Under the pieces are notes generated by a model. That model saw only the letters and a program-made list of their open reading frames with translations, had not been told where the DNA came from and ran no database searches. A stretch of 64,000 nucleotides of DNA from BOG-908 sp964242115 (lineage in GTDB: Bacteria > Pseudomonadota > Alphaproteobacteria > Acetobacterales > Acetobacteraceae), in contig CAXSZX010000005.1 of assembly GCA_964242115.1 (NCBI GenBank), forward strand, positions 161,762 through 225,761. Reading direction: 5' to 3'. Shown piece by piece: positions 18,667-27,828 of the stretch. The position numbers were made by a program, and so were the translations under genes. Each line of letters begins with the position of its first letter. Position 1 is the stretch's first letter.

Positions 18667-18800
18667 TAAGGCAAGCGGTTCTTTTTTGAAAAAAAGAACC
18701 AAAAAACTTTTGTTCCCTGTGGCGCGCGCTGAAGGAGACTCCGCGACAGCAGGGACAAAGTCTTTCGTTTCTTTTCTTCAGAAAAGAAGGCCTTGCTTTC
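18667..18800. repeat. Dispersed hairpin element, copy 13
   Basis: The left arm is GGTTC/GAACC and the right arm TTTCTTTTCTTCAG/GAAAAGAAGGCC. The centre contains CTCCGCGACAGC. It lies between convergent holC and the Tim44-domain gene. Confidence 0.8.
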
Positions 18801-18872
18801 TTCCTTGCCCTAGCGCGTCGAGCTTCAAAAGCTCCGGCATTAGATCTCTCGTGTGGATGCAGGCGTGCGCGC

Positions 18873-19838
18873 CTACCGCGACTGCTGGATCGCCGAGAGC
18901 ACCCAGCGTCCGCCCGGCGCGCGCAGGAACGTCCACACCTCGGTGACCGTCACGCGTTCGTTGAGGCTGCCGTCCACTACACGGCCGGTAGTATCGCGCG
19001 TGACGTCGATCATCGAGAACCGCATCGCGACGGTCGCGTATTCACGCGCGCCTTCCGACCAGGCTTCGGAGAGGTCGCCCTGTTGCAAACGCACGTCGGT
19101 GACAGTGTTGCGCACGCCGCGGCTGGCAAGTTCCGAAAGCTGTTCGCTGAAGAAACTGACCATCTCCGGCGTCGCCATGGTGTGCATGCCAGCCAGATCC
19201 TGGGCGGACCAAGCCTTCTGGATTCCGTGCAGCAACTGGTCGAAGCTCTGGTAGTCGGCCTGCACGAGGGCGAGTGGGCGGGTGGTGCGGGTACTGCCGC
19301 CGAACAGGTTGCCCGGGCGGGCTGGCCCGCTGGCGGGGCGCGGGGGCCCGGGGTTCATCATGCGGGCAAAGCGGCCGCCGCCTGCCACGGCGAGGCTGCC
19401 GGCGAAGAAGCGGCGGTAGACCCAGCTCGCCAGCAGGTAGAGCAGGAACAACTGCAGCAGCAGGCCGATCAGGCTGCCACCGCCGCTCATGCCGCCGAAG
19501 AAGCCGCGGCCGAACAGCAGCCCGCCGATGCCCGCACCTAGGAAGCCGCCGAGCAGGCCGGCCGCGAACGGCGAGCGCGCGCGCTGGCCAAAGCCGCCAT
19601 AATTGTTGCCGTAACCGCTGTTGCCGTAACCGGAACCATAGGTCGACCCGTTGCCGGTGTTGGGCGTGTAGCTGCGCTGGATGGGTGCCGCGCCGTTCGA
19701 CAGCCCGTTGCCGGCAGGTGCCGAGTAGGTGCGGCTGCCGCGGCTGCCGAGAGAGCCGCCTAGGCCCGGGCGCGCGTCGGCCAAAGCGGGGGCGAGTGCC
19801 AGGAGTAGGGCGAGAAGCCAGGGGGTGAAGCGGCGCAT
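18873..19838 (-). CDS. Tim44-like domain protein with Gly-rich membrane region
   Basis: This protein of 321 residues has a signal peptide (MRRFTPWLLALLLALAPALADA). A Gly/Ser/Asn/Tyr-rich low-complexity stretch (GSGYGNSGYGNNYGG) follows, then a Gly-rich membrane region (GLLGGFLGAGIGGLLFG and LIGLLLQLFLLYLLASW). The C-terminal ~140 residues form a Tim44/MRPL45-like alpha+beta domain (DYQSFDQLLHGIQKAWSAQD, MATPEMVSFFSEQL, VWTFLRAPGGRWVLSAIQQ). The start is ATG 19838. It is probably inner-membrane with the Tim44 domain outside the bilayer; a role in protein assembly is only an inference from the fold. Confidence 0.85.
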   Translation of the reverse strand: MRRFTPWLLALLLALAPALADARPGLGGSLGSRGSRTYSAPAGNGLSNGAAPIQRSYTPNTGNGSTYGSGYGNSGYGNNYGGFGQRARSPFAAGLLGGFLGAGIGGLLFGRGFFGGMSGGGSLIGLLLQLFLLYLLASWVYRRFFAGSLAVAGGGRFARMMNPGPPRPASGPARPGNLFGGSTRTTRPLALVQADYQSFDQLLHGIQKAWSAQDLAGMHTMATPEMVSFFSEQLSELASRGVRNTVTDVRLQQGDLSEAWSEGAREYATVAMRFSMIDVTRDTTGRVVDGSLNERVTVTEVWTFLRAPGGRWVLSAIQQSR

Positions 19839-19910
19839 GGTGGGACCTGAGGTTCTGGGGACGATGTGGGAGCGGTGGGCGGCAAAGTTCAGTGCGGGCC
19901 TGATAGGCGA

Positions 19911-20044
19911 AGCAAGGAAGCAGTTCTTTTTTGAAAAAAAGAACCAAAAAACTTTTGTCTCTGCTGTCGCGCGCTCGCTGGCCAGCGTTTCTCCCGTGAT
20001 AAAAGTTTTTTGGTTCTTTTCTTTAAAAAAGACCTGCTTGCTTC
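19911..20044. repeat. Dispersed hairpin element, copy 14
   Basis: The left arm is AGCAGTTC...GAACCAAAAAAC, the centre begins CTGCTGTCGCG, and the right arm ends GACCTGCTTGC. It lies directly before the ygfZ stop. Confidence 0.8.
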
Positions 20045-20046
20045 TT

Positions 20047-20859
20047 TCACGCAATTTCCGGCAGCTTGGCCCAGCCAGGCACGCGGTGGGTGATCCCCCG
20101 CCCATCCGCGGCGAGCTCACCCGCACCCAACGAGTCCAGCCGCAGCACGGCCAGCCCTTGGGCGCCGTTGCTGGAGCGCATGGTTCCCACCTCCCTGCCC
20201 GCGCCGAAGACCGGCGTGCCCGGCGGCGGCAGCGGGCTCTCTGCGCTGACCGGCAACAGGCGGCGTTTGACCAGGCCGCGGTAGCGGGTCCGCGCAGTCA
20301 GCTCCTGGCCCATGTAGCAGCCCTTGGTCCAGGAAACGCCGTTCAGCTCGTCGAAACCGGCCTCGAGCAGGATGGTTTTTTCGGGTTCCAGGTCGCGCGT
20401 GCCGTCCGGCAGGCCGAGCCCGAGCCGGTGCAGGTCGTAGGCGGCAGCGTCGGCGTTGGCCGGCAGCCCGGACGCCAAAAGGCGATAGCCGGCACCGGGG
20501 TGGCGCGGGTCCGGCGCGGCGACGGCCGCGCCGGTGGGCGGGTCGCCGTCCCAGGCGGCGTAAACCTGCAGCGGATCCGGCGCGATGCCCACGTCGGCGC
20601 GCAGGCGGTAGCGGGACAGGCGCTGGACCAGCATGGCCGCCTGGGCGGCCTCGCAGTCGAGTAGCAGGCGGCCGGTGTCCGCGAAGACGAAGAAGTCTGC
20701 CAGGTACTTGCCCTGTGCGGTCAGCAGCGCGGCCCAGACGGCGCAGCCGGGCTCGGCCAAGGCCACGTCGTTGGAGACGAGACCGTTGAGGAAGCTGACC
20801 CGGTCCGCACCGGTGACGGAGAGGACGGCTCGGGCGGCGAGGTGGGTGAGCTGTGTCAT
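20047..20859 (-). CDS. ygfZ: Folate-binding iron-sulfur cluster assembly protein YgfZ
   Basis: This protein of 270 residues is related to the GcvT fold. The diagnostic motif KGCYMGQELTARTRYRG contains the conserved Cys used in the YgfZ/Iba57 family, which supports assembly or repair of Fe-S clusters with tetrahydrofolate. The N-terminus shows VTGADRVSFLNGLVSNDV and LLTAQGKYLADFFVF. The ATG at 20859 is preferred; an upstream TTG would add three residues. It has no operon partner. Confidence 0.92.
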   Translation of the reverse strand: MTQLTHLAARAVLSVTGADRVSFLNGLVSNDVALAEPGCAVWAALLTAQGKYLADFFVFADTGRLLLDCEAAQAAMLVQRLSRYRLRADVGIAPDPLQVYAAWDGDPPTGAAVAAPDPRHPGAGYRLLASGLPANADAAAYDLHRLGLGLPDGTRDLEPEKTILLEAGFDELNGVSWTKGCYMGQELTARTRYRGLVKRRLLPVSAESPLPPPGTPVFGAGREVGTMRSSNGAQGLAVLRLDSLGAGELAADGRGITHRVPGWAKLPEIA

Positions 20860-20946
20860 ACCCGACAAGTGGCAAGCGACGCGCCAGAAGCAAAGCCGGG
20901 CTCCGGCTGACGAACGCGCGAAATCCTAACCACCGCCCTCGCGAGG

Positions 20947-21077
20947 AAAGCAAGGCCTGCTTTTTTGAAAAAGCAGCAAAAAATTTTTGTCCCTGCTGTC
21001 GCTGTGTCTCCTGCAGCTCGTACTCAGGGAACAAAAGTTTCTTGGTTCTCTTTTTCAAAAAAGAACTGCTTGCTTGC
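20947..21077. repeat. Dispersed hairpin element, copy 15
   Basis: The left arm is of the CTGC/GCAG type, the centre CTGCTGTCGCTG and the right arm GGTTC/GAACT. It sits in the divergent ygfZ/degP-like gap. Confidence 0.8.
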
Positions 21078-21154
21078 CAGCCCAGTCAAGACGCGGCCTA
21101 TCCACGAGACGTGCCAGAGTTGTCCGCCCCGGGGGAGCGTGCCACATCGTAACC

Positions 21155-22231
21155 ATGCGTCTGATCCTGCCCGCAGTGCTGGCTATCGCCGTCTCGGCCC
21201 CGATCGGCCGGGCGCAGCCGCTGGTGCAGACCGGGCCGCTGACCTTTGCGCCGCTGGTGCGCCGTGTGGTGCCGGCGGTGGTCAACATCGCCGTGCGGGT
21301 GAGCGTGGCCGACCCGGCGGCCGCAACCGGCGTGCCGCCCGAGCTGCGCGGCACGCCGTTCGAGAAGACCTTCCGCGACAAGCTCAAGGGACGCCGCGAG
21401 CAGATGATCGGCGCCGGCTCCGGCTTCGTGCTGGACCCGTCCGGCATCATCGTGACCAACAACCACGTGGTCGGCGAGGCGGACAAGATCCTGGTCAGCT
21501 TCACCGATGGGAGCGAGCTGCCGGCCCACATCATCGGCACCGACGAGCTGACCGACATCGCGGTGATCAAGGTCGAGTCCGACCACAAGCTGCCGGCGGT
21601 GCCCTGGGGCGACAGCCGCGTGGTGCAGGTGGGCGACTGGATCATGGCGGCCGGCAACCCGTTCGGGCTGGGCGGGTCGGTCACGGCGGGCATCGTCAGC
21701 GCGCGCGGCCGCGACATCGGCGCCGGCCCGTTCGACGACTTCTTCCAGCTCGACGCGCCGATCAACCCGGGCAATTCCGGCGGGCCCAGCTTCAACATGT
21801 CCGGCCAGGTGATCGCGCTGAACACCGCCATCGTTTCGCCCACCGGCGGCTCGGTGGGGATCGGCTTCGCCATCCCGTCGGAGATCGCCCAGCGCATCGT
21901 CGACGAGCTGCTGGAGAAGGGGCACGTGGACCGCGGCTGGCTGGGCGTGGAGCTGGACACGTCTGGCGCGCACAAGCACGTGGGTGCTGCGATCGCCTCG
22001 GTGAACCACGGCGGGCCGGCGGCCAAGGGCGGCTTGCGGGCCGGCGACCTGGTGGTGTCGATCAACGGCGAGCGGGTGGACAGCACGCGCGAGCTGATCC
22101 GCGACGTCTCCGCGGTGAACCCGGGGGCGGTGGCGCATCTGCGGGTGCGGCGGGGTGCGGCCACGATGGACCTCGACATGGTGGTGGGCCGCCGGCCGCC
22201 AGAGCCCGAACCGGCCGAGAGCGTGCAGTGA
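21155..22231 (+). CDS. DegP/HtrA-type periplasmic serine protease, one PDZ
   Basis: This protein of 358 residues starts at ATG 21155 with a signal peptide (MRLILPAVLAIAVSAPIGRA). The trypsin-like triad is visible: His in TNNHVV, Asp in LTDIAVIKV and Ser in NPGNSGGPSFN. A single C-terminal PDZ domain follows (GWLGVEL, GPAAKGGLRAGDLVVSINGE). With one PDZ it is closer to DegS/HhoB-type enzymes than to full DegP, but it has a cleavable signal rather than a membrane anchor. It is likely an envelope quality-control protease. It lies just upstream of a two-component system. Confidence 0.93.
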   Translation: MRLILPAVLAIAVSAPIGRAQPLVQTGPLTFAPLVRRVVPAVVNIAVRVSVADPAAATGVPPELRGTPFEKTFRDKLKGRREQMIGAGSGFVLDPSGIIVTNNHVVGEADKILVSFTDGSELPAHIIGTDELTDIAVIKVESDHKLPAVPWGDSRVVQVGDWIMAAGNPFGLGGSVTAGIVSARGRDIGAGPFDDFFQLDAPINPGNSGGPSFNMSGQVIALNTAIVSPTGGSVGIGFAIPSEIAQRIVDELLEKGHVDRGWLGVELDTSGAHKHVGAAIASVNHGGPAAKGGLRAGDLVVSINGERVDSTRELIRDVSAVNPGAVAHLRVRRGAATMDLDMVVGRRPPEPEPAESVQ

Positions 22232-22543
22232 GGTCTCCTCTTGTCGGCCAGTGGTCAAGGGAGAGCACCGCGACCGGGGAATGCCATGTTGCCCAGCGGC
22301 CAAAGGCCGGGGGCTGGCGACCGATCCTTCACGTTGAGATCGCCTGTATCCGGTCGCCGGGCATCGGCGCGCAGTGCGACAGGGGTCCGCATCTTGTCTG
22401 ACGACCAACGACCGAAGCTCACGACCCATCCTGGTTGGGTGGGGGCGTCGGTCGTTGAAGGGCAGTATGCTCGAACCTGGGATCTTTTCCGACAACTGGC
22501 GACCGAGAACTGCCGACCGACGAGCGGAGACTGACGAGCGATC
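22232..22543. other. Intergenic region upstream of the response regulator
   Basis: These 312 bases hold no gene, no copy of the dispersed element and no clear terminator. It must contain the promoter of the response-regulator gene. Confidence 0.5.
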
Positions 22544-23221
22544 ATGCGCATACTGATTGTCGAGGACGACCCGACCGTCGCCCAGTTCGTGGTCAAAGGC
22601 CTGCGCGAGGCGGGACACGTGGTGGAGCACGCCGATAACGGCCGCGACGGCCTGTTCATGGCGGCCAGCGAGGCGTTCGACACCATCATTCTCGACCGGA
22701 TGCTGCCGGGCGGGATTGACGGCATACGTCTGCTGGAGACGCTGCGCTCGCAGAACAACGCGACGCCGGTGCTGCTGCTGTCCGCGCTGGCGCAGGTGGA
22801 CGAGCGGGTGGCCGGGCTGAAAGCCGGCGGCGACGACTACCTGACCAAACCGTTCGCGTTCTCCGAGCTGCTGGCGCGGGTGGAGGCGCTGACACGGCGC
22901 GGCAAGTCCGACGGCCCGCAGACCAAGCTGCTGGTGGGGGACCTGGAGATGGACCTGCTGTCGCGCACGGTGCGGCGGGCGGCCCAGAAGATCGACCTGC
23001 AGCCGCGCGAGTTCCGCCTGCTGGAATACCTGATGCGCCACGCCGGCCAGGTGGTGACGCGCACGATGCTGCTGGAAGGCGTGTGGGACTACCATTTCGA
23101 CCCGCAGACGAACGTGATCGACGTGCATGTGAGCCGGCTGCGGCAAAAGATCGACAAGCCGTTTCCGACCAGTCTGATCCATACTATTCGCAACGCAGGG
23201 TACATGCTGCGGCCGGAGTAA
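22544..23221 (+). CDS. OmpR-family response regulator
   Basis: This protein of 225 residues carries a receiver domain with the acidic pair (VEDDPTV), the phospho-acceptor Asp in IILDRMLPGG, the Ser/Thr switch (LLLSAL) and the Lys in YLTKPF. It is joined to an OmpR-type winged helix (DLQPREFRLLEYLMRHAGQVVTRTML, then the recognition region NVIDVHVSRLRQKID). It is a DNA-binding output protein. Its likely partner, the histidine kinase, is ~960 bases downstream on the same strand, separated by a small gene and an element copy. Confidence 0.95.
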   Translation: MRILIVEDDPTVAQFVVKGLREAGHVVEHADNGRDGLFMAASEAFDTIILDRMLPGGIDGIRLLETLRSQNNATPVLLLSALAQVDERVAGLKAGGDDYLTKPFAFSELLARVEALTRRGKSDGPQTKLLVGDLEMDLLSRTVRRAAQKIDLQPREFRLLEYLMRHAGQVVTRTMLLEGVWDYHFDPQTNVIDVHVSRLRQKIDKPFPTSLIHTIRNAGYMLRPE

Positions 23222-23344
23222 AGCGCGAGGCGGCGGCGTGCCGTCGGACACCTGAGGCGTACGTTGCCCGAAAACGACGTGTTCCAGATCAGCGTGTTTG
23301 CAGGTACGTTCTGATCTCACCTTGCCTCCTGGACGGAGAACGTC

Positions 23345-23830
23345 TTGCCTTCATCGCGTCCCGCCATCCTTGCCGTATGCTTGGCGACAACCGCCTGCGT
23401 CGTGGCTCAACCTGTCGCTTACCCGACGTCCGACAACGCAAACCCGGCGCTTGCCTTACCGATGCAGCAGGCCCACGCAGCCAGCATGCGGTTTGCCACC
23501 GATTGTCCATTGCCGATGCCGAGCACCTACGACCACGCGGTGCAGCTGCGTCCGCCGGGCGATCCGCCGGCGCCTGTCACCCCTGCCATCCTGGCCAAGT
23601 GGGTAGATGGCTGTGCGATCCTGCGCTTCTCGGTGGATGACCACGGCCAAGTGACCACCGTTCAGACGGTCAGCGAAGTTCCGGCAGGGGCTGCCGACCC
23701 TGCGGCCGACATCATCCGGCTTAATCGCTTCGCCAACACCAGCGGCGCCGGTCCTGGCGCGCCGATGCTGATACGCGTCGGCATGGCGAACATCTCTGGT
23801 GGAACCTTCGTCTCCTTGGGGTTCAAGTAA
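23345..23830 (+). CDS. Small exported protein with TonB-C-terminal-like domain
   Basis: This protein of 161 residues starts at TTG 23345 after a GGAG site. The N-terminus is a signal sequence with a possible lipobox (AVCLATTACVVA). The C-terminal ~100 residues contain CAILRFSVDDHGQVTTVQTVSEVP, a beta-hairpin pattern seen in TonB-like C-terminal and AgmX/PglI-type periplasmic domains. It sits between the response regulator and its presumed kinase, so it may belong to the same envelope-response cluster. The function is not established. Confidence 0.6.
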   Translation: MPSSRPAILAVCLATTACVVAQPVAYPTSDNANPALALPMQQAHAASMRFATDCPLPMPSTYDHAVQLRPPGDPPAPVTPAILAKWVDGCAILRFSVDDHGQVTTVQTVSEVPAGAADPAADIIRLNRFANTSGAGPGAPMLIRVGMANISGGTFVSLGFK

Positions 23831-23870
23831 CACGCAGGTCCAAGGCGCCGCACCACGCCCTTGAACAAAG

Positions 23871-23992
23871 GAGAGCCTGCTTTTCAAAAGCAGAAAAAAC
23901 GTCGGTCCTGCTGTCGCGGAAGTTTCTCCAGCGGATACTCGAGGGACAAAAGTTTTTTGGTTCTTTTTTTCAAAAAAGAACCGCTTGCCTTG
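23871..23992. repeat. Dispersed hairpin element, copy 16
   Basis: A short left arm (GCCTGCTTTTCAAAAGCAG), the centre CTGCTGTCGCGG and a full right arm (GGTTC/GAACC) are present. The 23831-24186 gap contains this copy; 23993-24186 has no gene. Confidence 0.75.
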
Positions 23993-24186
23993 GTTTTCAA
24001 AGGTCAACATCCCGGCTTGTCAGTCTTCCAGGGCTCATCATCCAGCTTGGCTCCAATCGCTGCGAGGTCGACTGCATGCCTCAAGCTGACGTGCGTCAAA
24101 CCCGATCGAAACATTGCCGCTCCACGAAGAGTGTGCTGCCCTGATGGATAGCCGTGCTCTGCCGTCTGTAAGTTGGTGAGGCTGCG

Positions 24187-25614
24187 ATGATCCGCTCCGC
24201 AGGCCTGCGCTTCGCCGTCATCTTCGGCATCGTCTTCGCGCTGTCCGCGTTGGCGCTGGTGTTCTTCCTTTGGCTCTCCACCGCGAACCTTCTGGACCGC
24301 CAGGTGGAAGCTGCCATCAACGCCGACGCGCAAGGCCTGGTGGAGCGGTGGTCGGAAGGCGGCATCCCGGCGCTGCTGCTCACTATCCAGGAGCGGCTGG
24401 GCGAGAACGTGGACGACGACGCGATCTACGAGGTGACCGACCCGGCGCAGCAATGGGTGGCCGGCAACCTGGGAAGCTGGCCGGCCAGCGTGCTGAACCC
24501 CGGCGTGTTCTACGAGCTGCAGGTCACCCGCGCGGGTGCCAAAAGCTTGGCCGACGTGCGTCGCTACGACCTGCCCGGCGGCTTTCGGCTGCTGGTGGGG
24601 CGCGACGTGCGCGGCCGGGTGGAGCTGCGGCGGCTGCTGACCAACGCGCTGTTCTCCAGCATGCTGGTGATCGCCGCACTGGGGGCGGTGGGCGCGTTCG
24701 TCATCCGCAAGCTGTTCCGGCGCATGGTCGCCGAGGTGTCTGCCACCGCGGACGCGATCGCCGGCGGCGACCTCACTCCCCGGGTGCGGCGGTCCGGCCG
24801 CGGCGACGAGTTCGACCGGCTGGCCGAATCGATCAACACCATGCTGGAGCGCATCGCCAAGCTGATGGACGGCGTGCGCCAGGTGAGCAACGCCATCGCG
24901 CACGACCTACGCACGCCGATCACCCGGGCGCGGGCGAGGCTGGAGGACGCGGCGCTGCACGCGGGCAGCGAGAGCGAGCTGCGCACCGGGGTGGAACGCG
25001 CGGTGGCCGACCTCGACAACGTCACGGCCGTGTTCCACGCGCTGATGCGCATCGCCGAGATCGAGGTGGGCGCGCGGCGCTCGGCCTTTGCCGAGGTGGA
25101 CCTGGGACCGATGCTGGCGGATCTGGCCGAGCTTTACGGCGCGGTGGCCGAGGAGCACGGGCTGGCCCTGCGCCTCGCGGTGCCGGACACGCTGACCATC
25201 CTGGGCGACCGTGACATGCTGCAGCAGGCAGTGGCCAACCTGCTGGACAACGCGATCAAGTTCTCGCCCGACGGCGGGGTGATCCGGCTGCAGGCGTCGC
25301 GCGCGGACCGGCAGGTGCGCATCAGCGTGGCCGACGAGGGCCCGGGCATCCCCGAGGCGGACCGGCCGCGCGCCACCGAGCGGTTCTTCCGCGGCGAGAC
25401 CGCGCGCAGCACGCCAGGCTCCGGGCTGGGCCTGGCCTTGGTGCAGGCGGTGGCGATGCTGCACGAGGGCAACCTGCTGCTGGACGACGCAAGGCCGGGG
25501 CTGCTGGCGACTATCGCCGTGCCGGCAATGTTGCATGTCGGCCACATGAACGTCCCTTCATCCGTGCCCCACGTGGCGGAGAGCGGAACGGTGGCATCAC
25601 CCGCCTATAGATGA
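24187..25614 (+). CDS. Sensor histidine kinase
   Basis: This protein of 475 residues has two membrane segments (about residues 8-30 and 155-180) bracketing a ~125-residue periplasmic sensor. A HAMP linker follows (RRMVAEVSATADAIAGGDLTPRV), then the phospho-acceptor His in SNAIAHDLRTPITR. The ATPase domain shows the N box NLLDNAIKFSP, G1 DEGPGIP and G2 GSGLGLALV. It presumably phosphorylates the OmpR-type regulator upstream. The last ~30 residues past the ATPase domain are low-complexity. The next gene overlaps its stop (ATGA). Confidence 0.93.
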   Translation: MIRSAGLRFAVIFGIVFALSALALVFFLWLSTANLLDRQVEAAINADAQGLVERWSEGGIPALLLTIQERLGENVDDDAIYEVTDPAQQWVAGNLGSWPASVLNPGVFYELQVTRAGAKSLADVRRYDLPGGFRLLVGRDVRGRVELRRLLTNALFSSMLVIAALGAVGAFVIRKLFRRMVAEVSATADAIAGGDLTPRVRRSGRGDEFDRLAESINTMLERIAKLMDGVRQVSNAIAHDLRTPITRARARLEDAALHAGSESELRTGVERAVADLDNVTAVFHALMRIAEIEVGARRSAFAEVDLGPMLADLAELYGAVAEEHGLALRLAVPDTLTILGDRDMLQQAVANLLDNAIKFSPDGGVIRLQASRADRQVRISVADEGPGIPEADRPRATERFFRGETARSTPGSGLGLALVQAVAMLHEGNLLLDDARPGLLATIAVPAMLHVGHMNVPSSVPHVAESGTVASPAYR

Positions 25615-25886
25615 CGATGTGCCGGGCCACTCCGCTGCTGATGCTGCTCGCCGCATCGCCGTGCTTCGCTGCCGATCCGCCCAGCTTCGCGCTGACGAGC
25701 GACACGGCGCCGTATTGCGCGCAGTTGGCCAAACAGGTGGCGGACCGGCACAGCACGTCGCTGGACGTGCAACGGCTGCTCGCTGAGGGGCGGGACATGT
25801 GCGACCGGGGGCAGGTACGCGGGGGAATACGTCGGCTGCGGCGCGCTTTGGTTATCCTGCATCATCGGGAGCCGGTGACGCAGTGA
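25611..25886 (+). CDS. Small periplasmic protein with Cys pair
   Basis: This protein of 91 residues begins with a signal peptide (ATPLLMLLAASPCFAA). The mature helical region contains two Cys about 28 apart (APYCAQLAKQV and GRDMCDRGQVRGGIRRLRRA). The ATGA overlap with the kinase gene indicates coupled translation and so a link to the two-component system, perhaps as an accessory or regulated protein. The family is not recognised. Confidence 0.65.
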   Translation: MTMCRATPLLMLLAASPCFAADPPSFALTSDTAPYCAQLAKQVADRHSTSLDVQRLLAEGRDMCDRGQVRGGIRRLRRALVILHHREPVTQ

Positions 25887-26127
25887 AGCAAGGCCTTCTT
25901 TTTTAAAAAAAAGAAGCAAAAAACTTTTGTCTCTGCGCGGGTGCCGACTCTTCGATTTGTCCTGTCGCCTAACATACGTTGCAGCAGGCGAAGAAATGAA
26001 CGTCCTTTCTGGCAGCTAGCGGAACCAAAAACTTTTATTTCGTGCTTGCACGCTGCAGAAGGCTCCGCGACAGCCGAACCAAAAGTTTTTTGCTGCTTTT
26101 TTCAAAGAAGCAGGCCTTGCTTGCTTC
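25887..26127. repeat. Dispersed hairpin elements, copy 17 (expanded or composite)
   Basis: A CCTTC/GAAGC left arm, an intervening eroded segment with an extra ACCAAAAACTTTT tract, then GGCTCCGCGACAGCCG and a GCTGC/GCAGG right arm. It is longer than other copies, so it may be two overlapping insertions. A further weak A/T-cored hairpin follows at 26150-26175. Confidence 0.65.
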
Positions 26128-26163
26128 TTCGGCACACAGAACCGAACTTCGGGCTTTTTCTTT

Positions 26164-27651
26164 TCAAAAAGAAAGAAGCTTCCTTGCCATACCCCAGACG
26201 TCCCGCCGTTCGTCGCGACGCAGATAGAACGCAGCTGCGACCACTACGAAAACCCCGAACACCACTCCGTCCAACCCCAGCCTCACCCAGGCCGCGTGTG
26301 GTGCGACCGCTTCCCGCGCGCACAGGCACGCCGCCGACAGGCCGAGCATGCCGGCGAGCGGCCACGGGTGCATCGCCACACGATGGGTGCGCCAGGCGGC
26401 AACCCAGCAGATGGCGCAGTACACCGCCCAGGTGCCGAACGTGGCCCAGGCAGCACCCCAGATGCCGTAGGGCGGGATCAGCACCGCGTTCAACGCGAGG
26501 TTCAGCACCGCGCCCACCACCGCGATGCGGCCGACCGCGCCGGAGCCGCCGCCGATCAGCAGCATCGAGTTGAAGAAGTCGCCGACCTCGCGCAGGAAGT
26601 AGCCGAACACCAGCAGCGGCAGCAGCAGCATCGGCGGGTCGTAGCTGGGCGGCACCATCATCACCAGCACGTCGCGCCCGAACAGCGAGATGCCGATGGC
26701 GCCGGCGCCCAGCACGAACACCAGCCAACGGCCGACAACCACGAAGCGGTCCTGCCAGCCGGCGCCGGATGCCAGGCTGTAGAACGACACGCCCCAGCTC
26801 TTGCTGAAGCTGTCGCCGATGATGACGCTGAGCACGAAGGCGAAGGTGTAGGCGAGCGAGTAGACGCCCACGTCCGCGCGGCTGACATGGGCGAGGAACA
26901 GGCGGTCGGAGAAGTGGATGGCGAAGTAGCAGCCGCCGGAGACGATCAGCGGGCCGGCGAAGCGCGCCAGCGCGCCGGCGATGGCCGCGTGCCAGTGCGT
27001 GCCCACGCGGCCCAGCACGCCGGCCAGCAGGAAGACGCTGCCGGAGCCGGAGACTGCGAGCTTGCTGTAGACGAAGCCCCACACGCCCAGGTGCCACCAG
27101 CCGATCAGCGCGATGTTGAGCCCGAGGTTGGCCACCATCGTGACCATCGAGTAGGCGAAGTAGAACCACACGCGGTCCTGCATGCGCGGGTAGATCATCG
27201 CCACCTCGGCGATGCTGCTGAAGAACATCGCCACGAACGCGAGCCGCAGCAGTGCCGCCGAGCCCTGCAGGCTGGTGGCCTCCGCGATGGGGCCGGCAAA
27301 GGCGACGCCGAACAGCGTGACCAGGCCGGCGAGTGCCATGGTGGCGAACATCGCGGTGGAGACGACGGAGCGGCGGTCCGCCTCGCTCGCCTGGTCGTTG
27401 TAGATGCGTGTCAGTGCCTGGCCGAGGCTTTGCAGGCCGAAGGTGATGGCGACGACCTGGGTTGCCAGCTCCAGCAGGTTGAGCACGCCGTACTGGTCGG
27501 TGCTGAGGTTGCCCGCATAGAACGGGATCATCACGAAGCCGACGATCTTGGACGCGATGTTGGTGGCGAGGTACAGCGTGGAGCCGCGCAGCAGGCGGGA
27601 GAGACCCTGCGGCGCGGGGGCGGTCTCCATGTCTGCGATTTGCGCGTCCAT
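26164..27651 (-). CDS. Polysaccharide flippase (Wzx/MATE-like, MOP superfamily)
   Basis: This protein of 495 residues has about twelve to fourteen membrane helices. The N-terminal region (GSTLYLATNIASKIVGFVMIPFYAGNLSTDQYGVLNLL) is typical of oligosaccharide-repeat flippases, which move lipid-linked glycans across the inner membrane. The start at ATG 27651 follows a strong GGGAGGAGG; longer frames upstream are unsupported. A glycosyltransferase gene diverges from it, so the pair probably serves an exported polysaccharide. The lipid-linked substrate is unknown. Confidence 0.88.
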   Translation of the reverse strand: MDAQIADMETAPAPQGLSRLLRGSTLYLATNIASKIVGFVMIPFYAGNLSTDQYGVLNLLELATQVVAITFGLQSLGQALTRIYNDQASEADRRSVVSTAMFATMALAGLVTLFGVAFAGPIAEATSLQGSAALLRLAFVAMFFSSIAEVAMIYPRMQDRVWFYFAYSMVTMVANLGLNIALIGWWHLGVWGFVYSKLAVSGSGSVFLLAGVLGRVGTHWHAAIAGALARFAGPLIVSGGCYFAIHFSDRLFLAHVSRADVGVYSLAYTFAFVLSVIIGDSFSKSWGVSFYSLASGAGWQDRFVVVGRWLVFVLGAGAIGISLFGRDVLVMMVPPSYDPPMLLLPLLVFGYFLREVGDFFNSMLLIGGGSGAVGRIAVVGAVLNLALNAVLIPPYGIWGAAWATFGTWAVYCAICWVAAWRTHRVAMHPWPLAGMLGLSAACLCAREAVAPHAAWVRLGLDGVVFGVFVVVAAAFYLRRDERRDVWGMARKLLSF

Positions 27652-27828
27652 CCGGTCCTCCTCCCTGCCGCGCGTCCCGCACCGCTCGCCTGGTCCGCCT
27701 GCTCGTTTCCATAGCCCTGGCCACGCATGTTCGCGCTGGCGCGGGCAAGCCACCCAGGGTAGATGCCACAATGGAGCCGGTAGCGCAAAGAACTACCGAT
27801 AGCCAGGCGGCAGTCTAGAGGGGCGACG

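Noticed and set aside
21098..23320. A 740-codon open frame on the - strand across the protease and response regulator genes
   Set aside because: It is a shadow frame in GC-rich coding DNA; the + strand genes have complete catalytic motifs.
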